Positions 46,597-55,987 are shown, counted from the first letter of the stretch. The stretch is 64,000 nucleotides of DNA from Paenibacillus albidus (GCF_014644435.1 NZ_BMKR01000008.1:186001-250000), one strand, 5' to 3'. Notes: generated by a model not told the origin, from the letters alone. Translations and numbers: made by a program.

Positions 46597-47150
46597 AAGG
46601 ATTCCCCCTCCTGCCGGGATTCAAGATCCACGATTAATTTGCGGATAAATTCAAGCTGCATCCCGACCTGGGCGTAAATATTAGTGAAGACGGCTTCCGC
46701 CTGGACTGTCATCGCCCCGGCTTGAGCTTTCATCTCCTCCCCGTGTTTCATTGCCGCCATAACGGCGGCTATTTCCCGCTCCTGCTTGGCAAGCGCTTCA
46801 AGGATTAACGGCACAGGCAATTCATCCATAAACGTCAATGCAGTGTATAAGCTGGCCGGGAAAACTACGGATGACTTCGACAGAGATTGTTCGATAAGCT
46901 GCCGCAGCTCCAGAACGCCATCTTCAGCGATTTTGTATATCGCCTTCGCCCGCAGGCCGGTATGTTCTACCGTTTCCAGGATAATCTTCCCCTCCTGCTG
47001 CAACTTGCGCAAGGCGTGATAGATTGAAGCTGGCTGAACGTACGCCCACATCTCCGTCTGTGAACTTTGCAGCATTTGCTGAATTTCATACCCCGACATG
47101 GAACCAAAGTTGTTCAACAGTCCCAAAATCATCATTCTTGTCATTTTCAT
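46593..47150 (-). CDS. PadR family transcriptional regulator
   Basis: The 185-residue protein begins MKMTRMMILGLLNNFGSMSGYEIQQML, the PadR winged helix with its YEIQ segment. It has the wing ILETVEHTGLRAKAIYKIAEDG and a C-terminal helical dimer domain of the longer PadR subfamily. It is the first gene of the operon with the MFS exporter. Two 16-bp operator-like palindromes lie directly upstream, so it probably represses its own operon until a ligand binds. Confidence 0.92.
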   Translation of the reverse strand: MKMTRMMILGLLNNFGSMSGYEIQQMLQSSQTEMWAYVQPASIYHALRKLQQEGKIILETVEHTGLRAKAIYKIAEDGVLELRQLIEQSLSKSSVVFPASLYTALTFMDELPVPLILEALAKQEREIAAVMAAMKHGEEMKAQAGAMTVQAEAVFTNIYAQVGMQLEFIRKLIVDLESRQEGESL

Positions 47151-47157
47151 CCTCCAT

Positions 47158-47201
47158 TACTATACGTTTAGTATTAAACATATAATACTACACGTTTAGT
47201 A
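47158..47201 (-). promoter_or_regulatory. Twin PadR operator candidates
   Basis: TACTATACGTTTAGTA (47158-47173) and TACTACACGTTTAGTA (47186-47201) are 16-mers differing at one position, each a near palindrome with arms TACTA/TAGTA around ACGT. Starts are 28 bp apart. They lie between the PadR start and its presumed promoter. Confidence 0.7.
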
Positions 47202-47224
47202 ATAGTTCCAGCATGTATTTTGAA

Positions 47225-47264
47225 AGGGCGTCCTTTAGCCAGGTTTTGGCTAAAGGACGCCCCA
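47225..47264. terminator. Two-way hairpin terminator between the PadR region and the cellulase operon
   Basis: GGGCGTCCTTTAGCC and GGCTAAAGGACGCCCC form a perfect 15-bp stem with a 7-nt loop (AGGTTTT). It lies 37 bp past the GH48 stop. The T run on the minus strand is short. Confidence 0.65.
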
Positions 47265-47300
47265 ATTGTGTCACTTTACATTAAATAATCCTTACGAAGC

Positions 47301-50288
47301 TCAAGGTTGAAGCCCCCAGACCAGATTCCCCTTTACGAACATGGGTACACGTTCCCAGTCGCTAAACGATGTTTTCGCAGGATCATAAGAATAATCATCC
47401 GCTTCGTTGTAATTACTCCAATCCGCTTTGTTCACGCGAAGCTGGATCTCGCCTGAATGGGCCCCTGGAGCCAGACTGCCCGCTCCGGCACTGAAGGAGA
47501 TCTCTACATAATAATCTGCTCCCGTAACGACTGGATTAAGCTTTACAAAAGAACCTTGTACATTCCCGCCGCCCACAGCAGCATAATCCACATTAAATTG
47601 CTGCGGCTTGTCACCGTCAATCGTGTAATAATAGCGCAGCTTTACATCGCTAAGGGCAACCGCTTTATCGCTATTGTTCACAATCCGCAGCTGTGGCCGG
47701 AACTGGCCATCGCCAGGGCTGGTATCATTGGTACGATACTGTACGATCAAATCCCCCTCCACCGGACCGGGCACAGCCACAGGTTTGGCACTGACCTCCG
47801 GTGAATCCGGGCTGGTTCCCACCGTATTTGACGCACTGATTACGTAATAATATGTTGTGCCATTAACCACGGAAACATCATTGTAGGTGGCCTGGGTCAC
47901 TGAAGCAACAGCCGTGTAAGGACCGCCGCTCGCAGTCGCCCGTTTCACCGTGTAGCTGTCAGCAGCGGCTACATTATTCCAGCTTAGATTCACGACCTTG
48001 TCACCGGCTGTTGCGGCTGGTTTGGATGGCGCTTTGGGCGCCGCCGGCTCTACCGGTCCGTTGCCGTTGTTGATCAGACGGTCGTATTCGGCATATGCGG
48101 TTGCCATGTCCACCTGTGACCAGAAGCGGTGATAGGTGAATTCAGGGGCTCCATTCTCCCATTGCTTGGTTGTTTTGTTGTAGGACGTATTGTATTTATC
48201 AAGCAGCGACTGCCAGGCAGGATCGTTCGTGATGTTTGGACGGATATCCGTGTAGCTGGCGTAGACGCCGTTCCCGCCTTTGGCCGGATCGGAGGGCACC
48301 GTCGCCGAACCTGGTATTGTATTGCCTTGCCCAAACGTACCATTCCAGCCGCTTGGGAAATAGACTTCTTTGGTAAAATAACGTGCATAATCACCGCGCT
48401 GCTCGGTCGTGGTAATACCGATGCCGTCATTGTACTCCCATGCGGTATCCAGCAAAGCTTTGGCCAGCTCCTGCGCTTGTCCGCCCAGAGAAGTGTAGCT
48501 GCCAAGCTCTGCTTTGGTGCCTGCAGCGAAGAACGTGAGCGCTTTGATATAACTGCCAAGAACACCTGTATCCTGGCTCGGACTCTTGGTAATCGCCTTC
48601 AGACCTGCGTTGCTGGCAGAAGGGCTGAAGCCGGTCCAGCTGTTTGGCTGTCCCTGCCACTCCACATTGCCTGGAATCCAGAACTCTCCCGGTGCCGGGA
48701 CAGTGGCCACGTCAGGATTGTCACCGCCCATAATAGGGTTGCCTTGACTGTCAAGATAGTATCCGTTTGCATCTGTCGCCGGACGTTCACCGGCAAAAAC
48801 ATAATCAGCAGACCAATCGACCCATTTCTGAATGACCTTCTTGGCCATTTGGAAGTTCTCGGAGGAAGTGTCGCCGCTGGAAGCCAGGATATAGTATAGC
48901 TCAGCTATACGTTCAACACTCCAGGCCTGCATCCCGAACCAGTTGTTGGATGGCGGGTCATGATACACCGGGGCTTCATCGAAAGCCATGCCGTAGAATG
49001 TGCTTGTGCCGGCTGGATAGGCGGCATAGGACCCGTTGTAGCTGTTCGTAGCCCCTCCGGCAATTGCACCTTCATTGGATTGCAGCCAGTTATAGAATTC
49101 CAGCTGGCGCTTCAGGGATTTGCCCCAATCCTCGCCTGCCGTTGCAGAGGCCGGAATCAGCCCCCCGTCAGGGTTCGACAAAGCATACGCCGCTACGACA
49201 TTCTGATAACCCTGATGGGCATGGCTGGCGCCAATTCTCCAGGCCCAATTGCCGTTTGCGCCCAGTCCGCCGCCCCAAGCCGTATACCAGGCTAACAGAT
49301 ACTGGCTTGAATCTTTGCCGTTTCCTGCTTGCGGAGTACCATCTGCAGCACTTCCGACCTGTTGAAAATACTTGTCGTACATGCCATAGCGGAGATAGTC
49401 GCCCATCTTCTTGGCTTTGTTCAGATATACACTGTTATTGTAGCCAAGCTCCTTGGCCCAATACATAGCCTAGACGGCCCGTGCATCAGCATCGGTAGCA
49501 TTGGTATACCGCCATTGTGCGGCAGGCGCATTGCCCTCCTTGGTGAAGAGGCTCATAAAGCCTTCACCGGCCTTGCCGAAGGATTTGTCGTCCTGGGACG
49601 GATGCGGGACCGCTTCCCAGACGGATTCCTGTTCACCGCGCTGGAATGTATTTACGTAAGCGGCTGTATGATTGGGATTCAGCAGGTTGCCGAAGCCGTA
49701 CCAGTTGTCCACGTCGACCAGCCAATGCATCAGATAGGTCTGGTTGTTGCCATAGCTTGCTTTCAGTTCGGCATCCAGCGGGTCTTTACCTGCTGCATAC
49801 TTGCCGCTAAGCTGGCTGGGATACTGATCAAGCTGCGCATACTCAGCTGCGTATGTAGCCGGGCTGTTCGGATTGTAGTAACTCATCGTCGGCTGCTCCT
49901 GCACGCCGTCGCCTTCATTAATCGGAATAATGTATTTCTCCATATTGTCCCAGGCGGACTCCAGCTTGCTCCAGTCCCCTGTGTGATGACCGTACAGTAC
50001 TTCGAGCCACATCCAGTAGCTGTAGGCCTCCGAGGTGGTCATATGGCCGTAATCGGGCGCTTCGCTCATCAGGGTCTCTACGGCATGATACGGAATGCCT
50101 TCGGCCGAGAAATATCCGCTTGCCGGGTCTTTAAGCTGTGCATACAATTGCAGAAACCGTGTTTCTTCCGCCGAAGCAGCTTTTGCTGTGCTGGGCCCTA
50201 TAGTGAACAGACCGGTCGTGAGTGAGAGTAACAGGACTAAGGCCATCATTACAGAAACAGGCTTCTTAATTAAGCTCAATTTCATCAT
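47301..50288 (-). pseudogene. GH48 cellulase (processive cellobiohydrolase type) with one in-frame amber codon
   Basis: One frame of 995 codons before the stop encodes a signal peptide (about residues 1-35), a GH48 domain, one Fn3 domain (PAAPKAPSKPAATAGDKVVNLSWNN...) and a C-terminal CBM3 (GDLIVQYRTNDTSPGDGQFRPQLRIVNNS). It is split by a single TAG at 49470-49472 between ...TNATDADARAV and AMYWAKELGYNNS. In GH48 enzymes that position is usually Gln, so a CAG to TAG change explains it. The upstream 272 residues hold SEAYSYWMWLEVLYGHHTGDW, near the acid/base Glu; the downstream 721 residues hold the rest of the tunnel. It lies 27 bp after GH9, same operon. Unless the amber is suppressed or is a sequencing error, no full enzyme is made. 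Confidence 0.88.
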
Positions 50289-50315
50289 CTTTGGCAGCTC
50301 CCTCTCGTGAATAGA

Positions 50316-53051
50316 TTATGGTTCCAAACCCCACACAAGTGTTCCTTGTTGAACCAGTGTTACTTTATCCCAGTCTGCAAAGTCTTGCTGCACAGCGTTG
50401 TAAGAATAATCGTCGCTCTCATTGTAGCTAGTCCAATCAGTTTTGTTGATGCGGGTCTGAATTTCGCCACTGTCGCCGCCCGGAGGGATGTTTCCCGCAC
50501 CGGCGCCAAATGAAATTTCAAGAGCGTAATCCGCTCCGCTTGAAGCAGGGTCCAGCCTCACGAAGCTGCTGCTCACATTCCCGCTGCCCACAACAGCATA
50601 GTCGCAATGAAATTCCTGCGGCTTGTCCCCGTCAACGGTGAAGTAGTAGCGGAGCTTAAGTCCGCTCAGCGCCACAGCTTCCGTTCCGGTATTCACGATC
50701 CGGAATTGGGGCCGCAGCTGCGCATCTCCGGCATTCGTATCGTTCGTACGATACAACACCTTCAAATCCCCCGTGGCCGGAGACGGCGTATCACGCGGCT
50801 GGGCACTGACCTGAGCCGATGCTGTGCTTTCGCCCACATGATTCGTGGCAGTAATCACATAGTAGTAGGTCGTCCCGTTCACCAGCCCTTCATCACTGTA
50901 GGCAGGTGAGGCCGTTTGGCCGACTGCAGTGTAAGGCCCACCGCTGACGGTTGAGCGTTTAATGGTGTATGCAGTGGCCCCCGTAACGTTGTTCCAGCTT
51001 AAGCGAACAGCTGCATCGGCGGGCACCGCCACTACACCGGAAGGGCGTGCCGGCACCTGCGGTTCACCGGGGTTGCCGCCGCCGGATGGCTGTTCACCGA
51101 ATACGTGTACCCCGGCGTCAAATACCGGAATATTCACAGTCTTCACCGGTGCGGCACCGCCTGAGGCGATTCCCTGGAACGAAAAGTCATTCCCATTGCT
51201 CCAGAAGCTTGTGTTCTGCGGAGCTGCAATCCGGAACTGGATTTCTTTCCGGTATGCCGATTGTCCCCCGGGATAGATTGCCGTCCCGCCAAAGTCAATC
51301 TCGGTGTAGTAAATTTGATTGGCTTCATCGTGAGGCAGCAGCGGGGACACCACTCCCCCTTGGTTGTAGCCTCCGGCAGTCACTGTGATGTCCTCCGGCC
51401 CATAACTTGCGGCTGCCGCCTCACTAAGGTCCAGATAATATCGGAAGGACAATTGATCGGTTACCCTAGCCGGCCAGCCGGTCCGGTTGTTGAGCAGCGC
51501 ACGGATTTCCACAAAGTTGCTGCCGCTGGCGTTGACGGAAGCCTCTACGAAGAGTTCATCATCCCTTGTCTCGGCCGGTGGAAAGTCCGGAAGCGGCTGC
51601 TGCCCTTGCCCGTGAAGCAGCATCATTTTGGCAAGCGCCCCGGTAAAGGCGGCATTATAATCGGTCGCCACTTCGTTAGAGACATAATCGCCAATAGTAT
51701 CCGAATAGGTGTCCGTCTTGGACGGTCCGCCGACAAGCGCACCATATAACACATGGCGGTGGTCTACCGGAACCGTCTGGCTGTCCGCCCATGAACCATG
51801 CGCGGTGCGGTGATGCGGATGCCGGGGTGAATTATTGCCATAGCCGATGACATAACTGCTGTTGCGCGGATTGTCACCCAGCATGTAGGTAATCTGTTTT
51901 TCTGCAAAGGAACGCGCCGAAGCCTGCTTTACAGGATCACTGACCCAGTCGGAATAGACAAAAGCGAGGAAAGCCTGGTTGGCCGCATAACGTAGCGCAC
52001 CCCACTGATCCAGGTGGGCGAGCCCTCCGGGCGTATAGCTGACACGGTCAGCAGAGCTTCCTGCCCCTGTTGTCCAATACTGCATATTTTTCTCCGTAGA
52101 CTGAATGAAAGTAGGATCACCGGTAATGCGTGAGAGCAGCAATTGGGCCCCATAATGCTTGTCATCCCAGGACTGTGTCCATTGGTAACCCCAATTCCCG
52201 GATTGATCCTTGCTCCACAGCTCACTGGCGGCAACGGCCTGATCTAGATAGGTCTGATCCTCCGTGGCCAGATACAGCCAGATTCCTCCCCAGCTGAGTT
52301 CATCCGCATACCCGCTCCACGATTTGTAGTACTGCTGGGCGTCGGTAATGCTGTCCGAGTAATTGCCGCGGTACTGGTCCGCAAAGCTGTACAGCTGTTT
52401 TGCATGCACGAGCAGCTTGTCTGCATAAGCTGCATCCGACTCCTTGAAGATGATTGAAGCCGAAGCCAGTGCTGCGGCGGTCTCCGCCGCCAGATCCGAT
52501 CCAGGGTGCGCTGCATCAATTTTGTAGGAAGGTCTCGCCATCGGCAGCACTTCAGCCGGCCCCCACCAATTATGGTCCGCCGTACCGTTGCCTACCTGTC
52601 CCCACAACTCATTCGGAGCGGTGTGGGCTTTAATAAAATAGTCTGTAGCCCAGCGGATATTGTCCAAAATTTCTTCCAGCTGACCCGACTGCTCATACCC
52701 TTCCTTATACTCATACACCGACCAGGCCAGCATGGTGGAAGTATAGGCCATCGGCAGACCGAACTTGACATGGTCGCCCGCATCATACCATCCCCCGGTG
52801 AGATCAAGTCCCTTATCCGATCCGTCCAGCAGGCCTGAATTGCCTCTCCACTCTACACGGTTGCTGTCCGGCAGAACGCCGGAGCGCTGCGTTTCATAGA
52901 AATAAATTGATTTCTGCAAGGCTTCGGCATAATTGTAATCAGCAGCTGCTGCCCCGGTAACATTTCGATATCCCCAGCCCTCGGTTCTTAATGTAAGCGT
53001 TACCATAATAGTGATAAATAAAAAACCGCCTTTCTTTAACCATTTGCCCAT
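50316..53051 (-). CDS. GH9 endoglucanase with CBM3c, Fn3 and CBM3 modules
   Basis: The 911-residue secreted cellulase has a signal peptide (about 1-37) and a GH9 catalytic domain (about 40-480) with the Asp pair in GGWYDAGDHVKFGLPM and the acid Glu in YVSNEVATDYNAAF. A CBM3c follows directly (DDELFVEASVNASGSNFVEIRALLNN, about 500-650), as in processive endoglucanases, then an Fn3 domain (about 670-755) and a terminal CBM3 (GDLKVLYRTNDTNAGDAQLRPQFRIVNTG). It acts outside the cell on crystalline cellulose. GH9 and GH48 pairs in one operon are the known core of Paenibacillus and Bacillus cellulose systems. A cre box lies within codons 16-20. Confidence 0.95.
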   Translation of the reverse strand: MGKWLKKGGFLFITIMVTLTLRTEGWGYRNVTGAAAADYNYAEALQKSIYFYETQRSGVLPDSNRVEWRGNSGLLDGSDKGLDLTGGWYDAGDHVKFGLPMAYTSTMLAWSVYEYKEGYEQSGQLEEILDNIRWATDYFIKAHTAPNELWGQVGNGTADHNWWGPAEVLPMARPSYKIDAAHPGSDLAAETAAALASASIIFKESDAAYADKLLVHAKQLYSFADQYRGNYSDSITDAQQYYKSWSGYADELSWGGIWLYLATEDQTYLDQAVAASELWSKDQSGNWGYQWTQSWDDKHYGAQLLLSRITGDPTFIQSTEKNMQYWTTGAGSSADRVSYTPGGLAHLDQWGALRYAANQAFLAFVYSDWVSDPVKQASARSFAEKQITYMLGDNPRNSSYVIGYGNNSPRHPHHRTAHGSWADSQTVPVDHRHVLYGALVGGPSKTDTYSDTIGDYVSNEVATDYNAAFTGALAKMMLLHGQGQQPLPDFPPAETRDDELFVEASVNASGSNFVEIRALLNNRTGWPARVTDQLSFRYYLDLSEAAAASYGPEDITVTAGGYNQGGVVSPLLPHDEANQIYYTEIDFGGTAIYPGGQSAYRKEIQFRIAAPQNTSFWSNGNDFSFQGIASGGAAPVKTVNIPVFDAGVHVFGEQPSGGGNPGEPQVPARPSGVVAVPADAAVRLSWNNVTGATAYTIKRSTVSGGPYTAVGQTASPAYSDEGLVNGTTYYYVITATNHVGESTASAQVSAQPRDTPSPATGDLKVLYRTNDTNAGDAQLRPQFRIVNTGTEAVALSGLKLRYYFTVDGDKPQEFHCDYAVVGSGNVSSSFVRLDPASSGADYALEISFGAGAGNIPPGGDSGEIQTRINKTDWTSYNESDDYSYNAVQQDFADWDKVTLVQQGTLVWGLEP
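52992..53005 (+). promoter_or_regulatory. Intragenic cre site (CcpA) at the start of the cellulase operon
   Basis: TGTAAGCGTTACCA matches the Bacillus cre consensus TGWAARCGYTWNCW at every position. It lies 46-60 bp inside GH9, where CcpA can act as a roadblock, implying catabolite repression of GH9-GH48. Confidence 0.7.
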
Positions 53052-53229
53052 TTCGCTTTCCCCTCTCTTCAGCCTATTCTGAAGCTAAGATCCAACGTCC
53101 CTTTACACACCTCCCCGGGTTTGCATTTGGCAAGCTGCACAGAATTAGCGGTTTCACCTCACTTTCGGGATGATTTGCAGGGTCTATGTCACCCTATGTC
53201 AAAATATACCATACATTCTGGGAAAATAC

Positions 53230-53282
53230 TATATATTTACAGTAAATAACCTATTATTTTTAGGAATATATGTAAATATATA
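53230..53282. promoter_or_regulatory. AT-rich inverted repeat upstream of the cellulase operon
   Basis: TATATATTTACA (53230-53241) and TGTAAATATATA (53271-53282) are exact inverted repeats 29 bp apart, about 180-230 bp before the GH9 start. They may bind an unknown regulator. Closer to the gene, TGACATAG occurs twice 11 bp apart (minus strand, about 53200-53180). The rest of 53052-53442 shows no gene. Confidence 0.35.
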
Positions 53283-53385
53283 AACTTCTGCTATATCTTT
53301 TGTGCTCTCTGCTCCAATCAGTGCTTGTCATTTGCTGGGAAGAGTTAGTTGGAAAAATCCCCATTAAGAAGAGCGCCCTTAGGTC

Positions 53386-53411
53386 ACTGGCGCTCCTGCA
53401 GTTTCAAGTTA
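53386..53411. repeat. Fragment of the about 110-bp dispersed repeat
   Basis: CACTGGCGCTCCTGCAGTTT and the following CAAGTT match CGCTGGCGCTCCTTCAGTTC plus CAAATT of copy 1 (30957-30982) with few changes; the hairpin half is absent. GAGCGCC at 53371-53377 can pair with GGCGCTC at 53389-53395. Confidence 0.5.
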
Positions 53412-53442
53412 GATTGTATCGACTTTGTAATCCCAGGCACTG

Positions 53443-53805
53443 CTATAGCCAAAACTGCACCAGATTGAGCCCCGCCCAAGCGGCGAGCAGTCCTACAGCC
53501 ACGGAGGCTCCCACATACACAGCGGCTCCCGCCAGCTTCTTCCGCTCCAGTAGCTGCATCGTCTCATAACCAAAGGTTGAGAACGTTGTAAATCCGCCGC
53601 AGAATCCCGTCCCGCCGAACAAATACAACGCCTCAGGCAAAACTCCCCTTGCGCCTGCAAGTACTCCGAGCAGCAACGATCCCAGGACATTAATGAGCAA
53701 AGTCCCCCATGGAAAGTCCGTTCCTGTTTTACGGCTTACGGCCAGGCCCAGCTGATAACGGCTGACCGCACCCAAAACCCCTCCAACGCCTACCCACCAC
53801 ATCAT
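53443..53805 (-). CDS. crcB: Fluoride channel subunit CrcB/Fluc
   Basis: The 120-residue protein has four membrane helices and the Fluc signature GTGFCGGFTTFSTFGYET (about residues 71-88), with the two pore Phe and the Na-site residues. Fluc channels let toxic fluoride leave the cell as dual-topology dimers. Its start overlaps the stop of the other crcB by four bases. Paired genes usually encode heterodimers with opposite fixed topology. Confidence 0.94.
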   Translation of the reverse strand: MMWWVGVGGVLGAVSRYQLGLAVSRKTGTDFPWGTLLINVLGSLLLGVLAGARGVLPEALYLFGGTGFCGGFTTFSTFGYETMQLLERKKLAGAAVYVGASVAVGLLAAWAGLNLVQFWL

Positions 53806-54200
53806 GGCTGCCTCCCGCTCCGGGGAATACGGATACGTCCGCCGAGCAGAATGCCTGCCCAGGACAACAGCAGCCCGCCGGCAATACTTATGGCGAGATA
53901 CAAGCTTGCAGTTCCCAAGAATCCGTTCTCCAGCAGCTTAACCGTATCTACCGTAAAAGACGAAAAGGTGGTAAAAGTGCCGGTAAATCCGGTGCCGATC
54001 ATCAGCCGCAAATGCGGAGGATAGCTGCCCGCCCGCGATGCAGCCGTGAAGAACCAGCCCAGGAACAGACAGCCCAGAAAATTAATCAGCAGGATGGATA
54101 AGGGAAATCCGTTCTTCTGCACCGGCAGAACAAGCGTGAGGCCATAACGGCACAATGCACCGAAAAAGGCTCCGGCGGCAATGTACATTAGGTTGTACAT
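53802..54200 (-). CDS. crcB: Fluoride channel subunit CrcB/Fluc, paralogue
   Basis: The 132-residue protein has four helices and the signature GTGFTGTFTTFSSFTVDTVK (about residues 73-92). Together with the next crcB it should form the two-subunit fluoride exporter. It begins 26 bp after rarA, which leaves no room for a fluoride riboswitch, so expression probably follows rarA. Confidence 0.94.
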   Translation of the reverse strand: MYNLMYIAAGAFFGALCRYGLTLVLPVQKNGFPLSILLINFLGCLFLGWFFTAASRAGSYPPHLRLMIGTGFTGTFTTFSSFTVDTVKLLENGFLGTASLYLAISIAGGLLLSWAGILLGGRIRIPRSGRQP

Positions 54201-54226
54201 ATCACAATCTTCTCCCTCTCCTAAGA

Positions 54227-55531
54227 TTACCGCTCGCGCCGGAGTGCCTGGTTGTGGCGAATCTTGGCCTCATTGCCCTGCTCGGTAGCCTGATAGAAGA
54301 CCCGTTTTGCGATGGCCTTGGGCAAATAATCCTGCTTTACATAATGGCCGGGAAAATCATGCGGATACTGATAGCCGGCATGACCCAGCGCAGATGCACC
54401 TTTATAATGGGTATCGCGCAGATGCAGCGGCACCTCGGCCGACTTCAGCTCCTCGATGCTGTTCATCGCTTTGGAAATCGCCAGATACACGGCATTGGAT
54501 TTCGGACTCTCCACCGCGAATAATATGGCCTGGGCGATATTCAGCTTGGCCTCCGGCCAGCCGTTGTTGCGGTAGGCATCCAGCGCGCTGACCGCCTGCA
54601 CCATAGCCTGCGGATTGGCCAGGCCGATATCCTCGCTGCTGGCGGCGATCAGCCGCCGGATGAAGGTCATGGGGTCCATGCCAAGCTTCTCCACGGCATA
54701 AAGGAACCAGAATAACGCGGCGTCGCTGGAGCCGCGGATGCTTTTGTGAAAAGCGGACAGCACATCATATTGCGTGGACTCATCGGCCTTGACGATAGGC
54801 CTGCGAATCGACTCTTCCGCCACTTCAAGCGTAATATGCACGCTCCCGTCACTCTCCGGCGCAGTTGTCAGCGCCGCCAGCTCCAGCGCATTCAGCGCCC
54901 GCCGGATATCTCCGTTGGCCATCGAGGCAATATGCTGCAGCGCTTCTTCGTCTGCCTGAAGCTCCATGAACCCGAGTCCTCTATCCTTATCGGCCAAAGC
55001 TCTCTTCATAGCGATCAGACTATGCTCCCGCGTCAGAGACTCCAGCTGAAACAATGTCGAGCGGCTCATCAAGGCCCCGTTGACATAATGGAACGGATTC
55101 TCCGTAGTCGCGCCGATAAAAATGATCGTCCCCTTCTCTACAGCAGGCAGCAGCGCGTCCTGCCGGGAACTGTTAAAGCGGTGTACCTCATCCAGAAAAA
55201 GGATCGTCTTCGAGCCATACAGCGCCTTGTTGCTCTGCGCGCGCTCAATGACCTCCCGCACATCCTTGACCGAAGCTTCAACGGCATTAAGGCGTACAAA
55301 CTCCCCTTGCGTATGATGGGAGATGATATGGGCAAGAGTCGTCTTGCCGCATCCCGGCGGTCCATAGAGCAGTATCGAAGATACCTGGTCGGCCTCAATG
55401 GCTCTGCGCAGCAGCTTCCCCCGGCCCACGATATGCTCCTGGCCAATATATTCATCGAGATTCTCCGGCCTCATGCGGTCTGCAAGCAGCCGTCCGTCCC
55501 CGGTTTCCTCTCCGAAAGAAAATAAATCCAT
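54227..55531 (-). CDS. rarA: Replication-associated recombination protein RarA (MgsA) ATPase
   Basis: The 434-residue AAA+ protein has Walker A GPPGCGKTT (about residue 55), Walker B FLDEVHRF (about 110), the sensor region GATTENPFHYVN and the C-terminal tetramer domain (DAYRNNGWPEAKLNIAQAILF; YQYPHDFPGHYV). RarA acts at stalled forks together with SSB. AAGGAAG precedes the ATG at 55531; the in-frame stretch back to 55642 lacks a signal. In Bacillus rarA lies next to cymR. Here the IS, exporter and cellulase genes have come between. Confidence 0.95.
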   Translation of the reverse strand: MDLFSFGEETGDGRLLADRMRPENLDEYIGQEHIVGRGKLLRRAIEADQVSSILLYGPPGCGKTTLAHIISHHTQGEFVRLNAVEASVKDVREVIERAQSNKALYGSKTILFLDEVHRFNSSRQDALLPAVEKGTIIFIGATTENPFHYVNGALMSRSTLFQLESLTREHSLIAMKRALADKDRGLGFMELQADEEALQHIASMANGDIRRALNALELAALTTAPESDGSVHITLEVAEESIRRPIVKADESTQYDVLSAFHKSIRGSSDAALFWFLYAVEKLGMDPMTFIRRLIAASSEDIGLANPQAMVQAVSALDAYRNNGWPEAKLNIAQAILFAVESPKSNAVYLAISKAMNSIEELKSAEVPLHLRDTHYKGASALGHAGYQYPHDFPGHYVKQDYLPKAIAKRVFYQATEQGNEAKIRHNQALRRER

Positions 55532-55642
55532 ACCAACACTTCCTTGGCTTAAATTTGCCTGGGCAACTCTCTCTATCATACCATATTGCAGCGTAGAGAA
55601 TCCCTTCCCTGACAAAGAAGCCGTGTGAGGAACCGCCCTCAA

Positions 55643-55691
55643 TTAAAAAGAGCATGACCTCGTCCCACCCAGACGGAGCCATGCTCTTTGT
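55643..55691 (-). terminator. Terminator between the CD3324-family gene and rarA
   Basis: On the minus strand AAAGAGCATGGC and a later TCATGCTCTTTTTAATT form a 10-bp stem around a 25-nt loop, starting 15 bp past the stop. Confidence 0.75.
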
Positions 55692-55705
55692 TCAAAAATC
55701 CAGGC

Positions 55706-55987
55706 CTAGCGGTTCAACGCCAGCCGCATTTTTGAGATGATCTTGCGGATGCTTTCTTCTGACAAATGGTATTTCTTCTGGAGTTCGGTTACGGAGCAGC
55801 CGTCCCGGTGACAGCCGTAAATCTCCTCGTTGCGGCTCGCAATCTCCTGCCTGGAACCGCTGTTCTCACCCCATCTTACCCGTTGCTCCGTTTTCTTGGG
55901 GATGTAGAGCAATTCTCCCTGGATATAGCCTTGAAGCTCTTCAAGCAATCTAGGGGGAAGCACATCCCTCCCATTGACGTAACTCAC
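55706..55987 (-). CDS. CD3324 family protein (small helix-turn-helix, Mor-like)
   Basis: The 93-residue protein begins MSYVNGRDVLPPRLLEELQG, then YIQGELLYIPKK, the signature of the CD3324 family. It ends in a helix-turn-helix like Mor/C activators (RNEEIYGCHRDGCSVTELQKKYHLSEESIRKIISKMR). The function is unknown; a DNA-binding role is inferred. The start is GTG at 55987, 8 nt after AAGGAGGA. A promoter (TAGACG/TATAAT, 17-bp spacer, 56136-56108 on minus) lies 120 bp upstream, and a possible 34-codon frame overlaps the start. Confidence 0.8.
   Translation of the reverse strand: MSYVNGRDVLPPRLLEELQGYIQGELLYIPKKTEQRVRWGENSGSRQEIASRNEEIYGCHRDGCSVTELQKKYHLSEESIRKIISKMRLALNR

Noticed and set aside
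47225..47264. Fourth copy of the IS1182-tip-like hairpin
   Set aside because: It has a similar hairpin shape with GGGCGTCC and TAGCC, but lacks the GTGTCCCA core and is better treated as an independent terminator.
49470..49472. UAG read as pyrrolysine or selenocysteine-like recoding in GH48
   Set aside because: The expected residue is Gln, no recoding element is visible, and pyrrolysine machinery is not known from this enzyme family.
53052..53230. Cyclic-di-GMP riboswitch before the cellulase operon
   Set aside because: A GC-bearing leader with small hairpins is present, but the conserved GEMM core bases are not.
54201..54226. Fluoride riboswitch before crcB
   Set aside because: Only 26 bp separate rarA and crcB, too short for the aptamer, and no conserved motif is seen.
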